5,195 nt of DNA from Gammaproteobacteria bacterium (lineage in GTDB: Bacteria; Pseudomonadota; Gammaproteobacteria; HK1), in NCBI GenBank assembly GCA_022822245.1, contig JAJECB010000270.1, forward strand, positions 1 through 5,195, given 5' to 3'. The notes beneath the pieces were generated by a model. That model did no database searches and was not told where the DNA came from. It was given only the letters and a program-made list of their open reading frames with translations. The position numbers and the translations under genes were made by a program. Of the stretch, positions 4,703 to 5,195 are shown one piece after another (the stretch's first letter is position 1; the number at the start of each line of letters is the position of its first letter).

Positions 4703-5195
4703 TGGGCCTCTGGTTGCTTCGAGACGACGCATTGCTCGGAATGCGGTAGGCTCCCGTATCGAGCCTCTTCCGAGCAAAGGACACGTACTCGGGAACGATT
4801 TCGAATCCAATGTATCGTCGCTCCAGGATCTTCGAGACCACGGCGACTTGACCACTACCGAGAAACGGATCCAGGACAACATCGCCGGGCTTGCTGGTGT
4901 ACATCAGGATCTTCGTGACAAGTTCCCTTGGGAGCTTTGTCGGAGTCTTGATGTCGCCAGTCCAGTACTCGCGATTGATGATCCAGACGTCCTCCATGTC
5001 GCGATAACGCGCGGACCCACCCTTGGGGGTTCGCTCCTTTTGCGAGAAGCGGCAGTCGAGGTTGAAGTAGCGTTTGCGGTCGTCAAGACAGTAGAACAGG
5101 CAGTGATAGTGAGATGTAACGAACTTTCGCCGGGTTGCGACGCCGAATTGATACTTCCAGATGATGTGGTTGACCTGATGGAGTCCGGCCTCATC
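4677..5195 (-). CDS. Site-specific DNA methyltransferase, beta-class N4-cytosine/N6-adenine (C-terminal part)
   Basis: 172 residues of the C-terminal part of a modification methyltransferase; the frame is open to the right edge, so the start is outside. It transfers a methyl group from S-adenosylmethionine to the exocyclic amine of A or C in the recognition sequence. Landmarks: HIIWKYQFGVATRRKFVTSH near the edge, then EDVWIINREYW (start codon-like Met at 4997 is internal), TPTKLPRELVTKIL, and the SAM-binding motif DPFLGSGQVA (4871 downwards) followed by RRYIGFEIVPEYVSFARKRL. Because the FxGxG motif is C-terminal and no DPPY precedes it within view, the catalytic DPPY should lie upstream beyond the window, the beta-class order. 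The tail after RLDTGAYRIP is short and variable. It overlaps the downstream nuclease gene, forming a modification-then-restriction operon. Whether the base is A or C cannot be told. Confidence 0.9.
   Translation of the reverse strand, partial: DEAGLHQVNHIIWKYQFGVATRRKFVTSHYHCLFYCLDDRKRYFNLDCRFSQKERTPKGGSARYRDMEDVWIINREYWTGDIKTPTKLPRELVTKILMYTSKPGDVVLDPFLGSGQVAVVSKILERRYIGFEIVPEYVSFARKRLDTGAYRIPSNASSRSNQRPNGGLFGSV

Noticed and set aside
4277..4918. 213-codon plus-strand frame opposite the R-M genes
   Set aside because: Antisense to the methyltransferase SAM motif and the nuclease-like gene, with no domain features of its own.
4904..5194. Minus-strand 96-codon frame at the right edge
   Set aside because: Ser/Thr/Arg-rich out-of-frame shadow; the methyltransferase frame is open through the same stretch and carries conserved sequence.
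1..5195. CRISPR arrays, tRNA/rRNA genes, transposases
   Set aside because: No regularly spaced repeats, cloverleaf or rRNA signatures, or transposase motifs were seen on either strand.

Overview
The window is a GC-rich bacterial chromosomal segment in which one housekeeping gene borders a small cluster of defence-type genes. The left 2 kb (minus strand) holds a complete class I arginyl-tRNA synthetase gene (argS), followed by the first 31 codons of a membrane-anchored protein that runs off the left edge. Third codon positions in argS are almost all G or C. The ArgRS motifs recall lineages such as Acidobacteriota or Gemmatimonadota, but that is only an impression and I do not assign a phylum.

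From about 2.1 kb rightwards the content turns accessory. A toxin-antitoxin pair of the HigBA type lies on the minus strand (toxin first, RelE-fold mRNA interferase; antitoxin with an XRE/HigA helix-turn-helix). Diverging from it on the plus strand is a second HigA-like antitoxin with no toxin gene beside it. The 115-bp gap between them carries a perfect 7+7 bp palindrome that overlaps the likely toxin promoter, a good candidate for an operator shared by both antitoxins. The lone antitoxin is followed by a gene for a Panacea/SocA (DUF4065) domain protein. That gene overlaps, by ATGA, a 71-codon open frame that looks like the coiled-coil N-terminus of a lost or unknown partner.

The right 1.2 kb (minus strand) is a type II restriction-modification pair: the C-terminal half of a beta-class amino-methyltransferase entering from the right edge, and a downstream overlapping gene with a PD-(D/E)XK-like signature, probably the cognate endonuclease. 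Sampled lines here have clearly lower GC (about 50-65%) than argS (a sampled line is about 80%), which suggests separate acquisition. The endonuclease gene ends only 9 bp from the end of the short plus-strand frame, so this may be an insertion junction that cut off the Panacea partner.

Functionally: argS is translation; higBA is stress/addiction; the lone HigA and the Panacea protein are antitoxin-type proteins without an obvious intact toxin; the R-M pair is anti-phage/anti-plasmid defence. No tRNA, rRNA, CRISPR array or transposase is visible.
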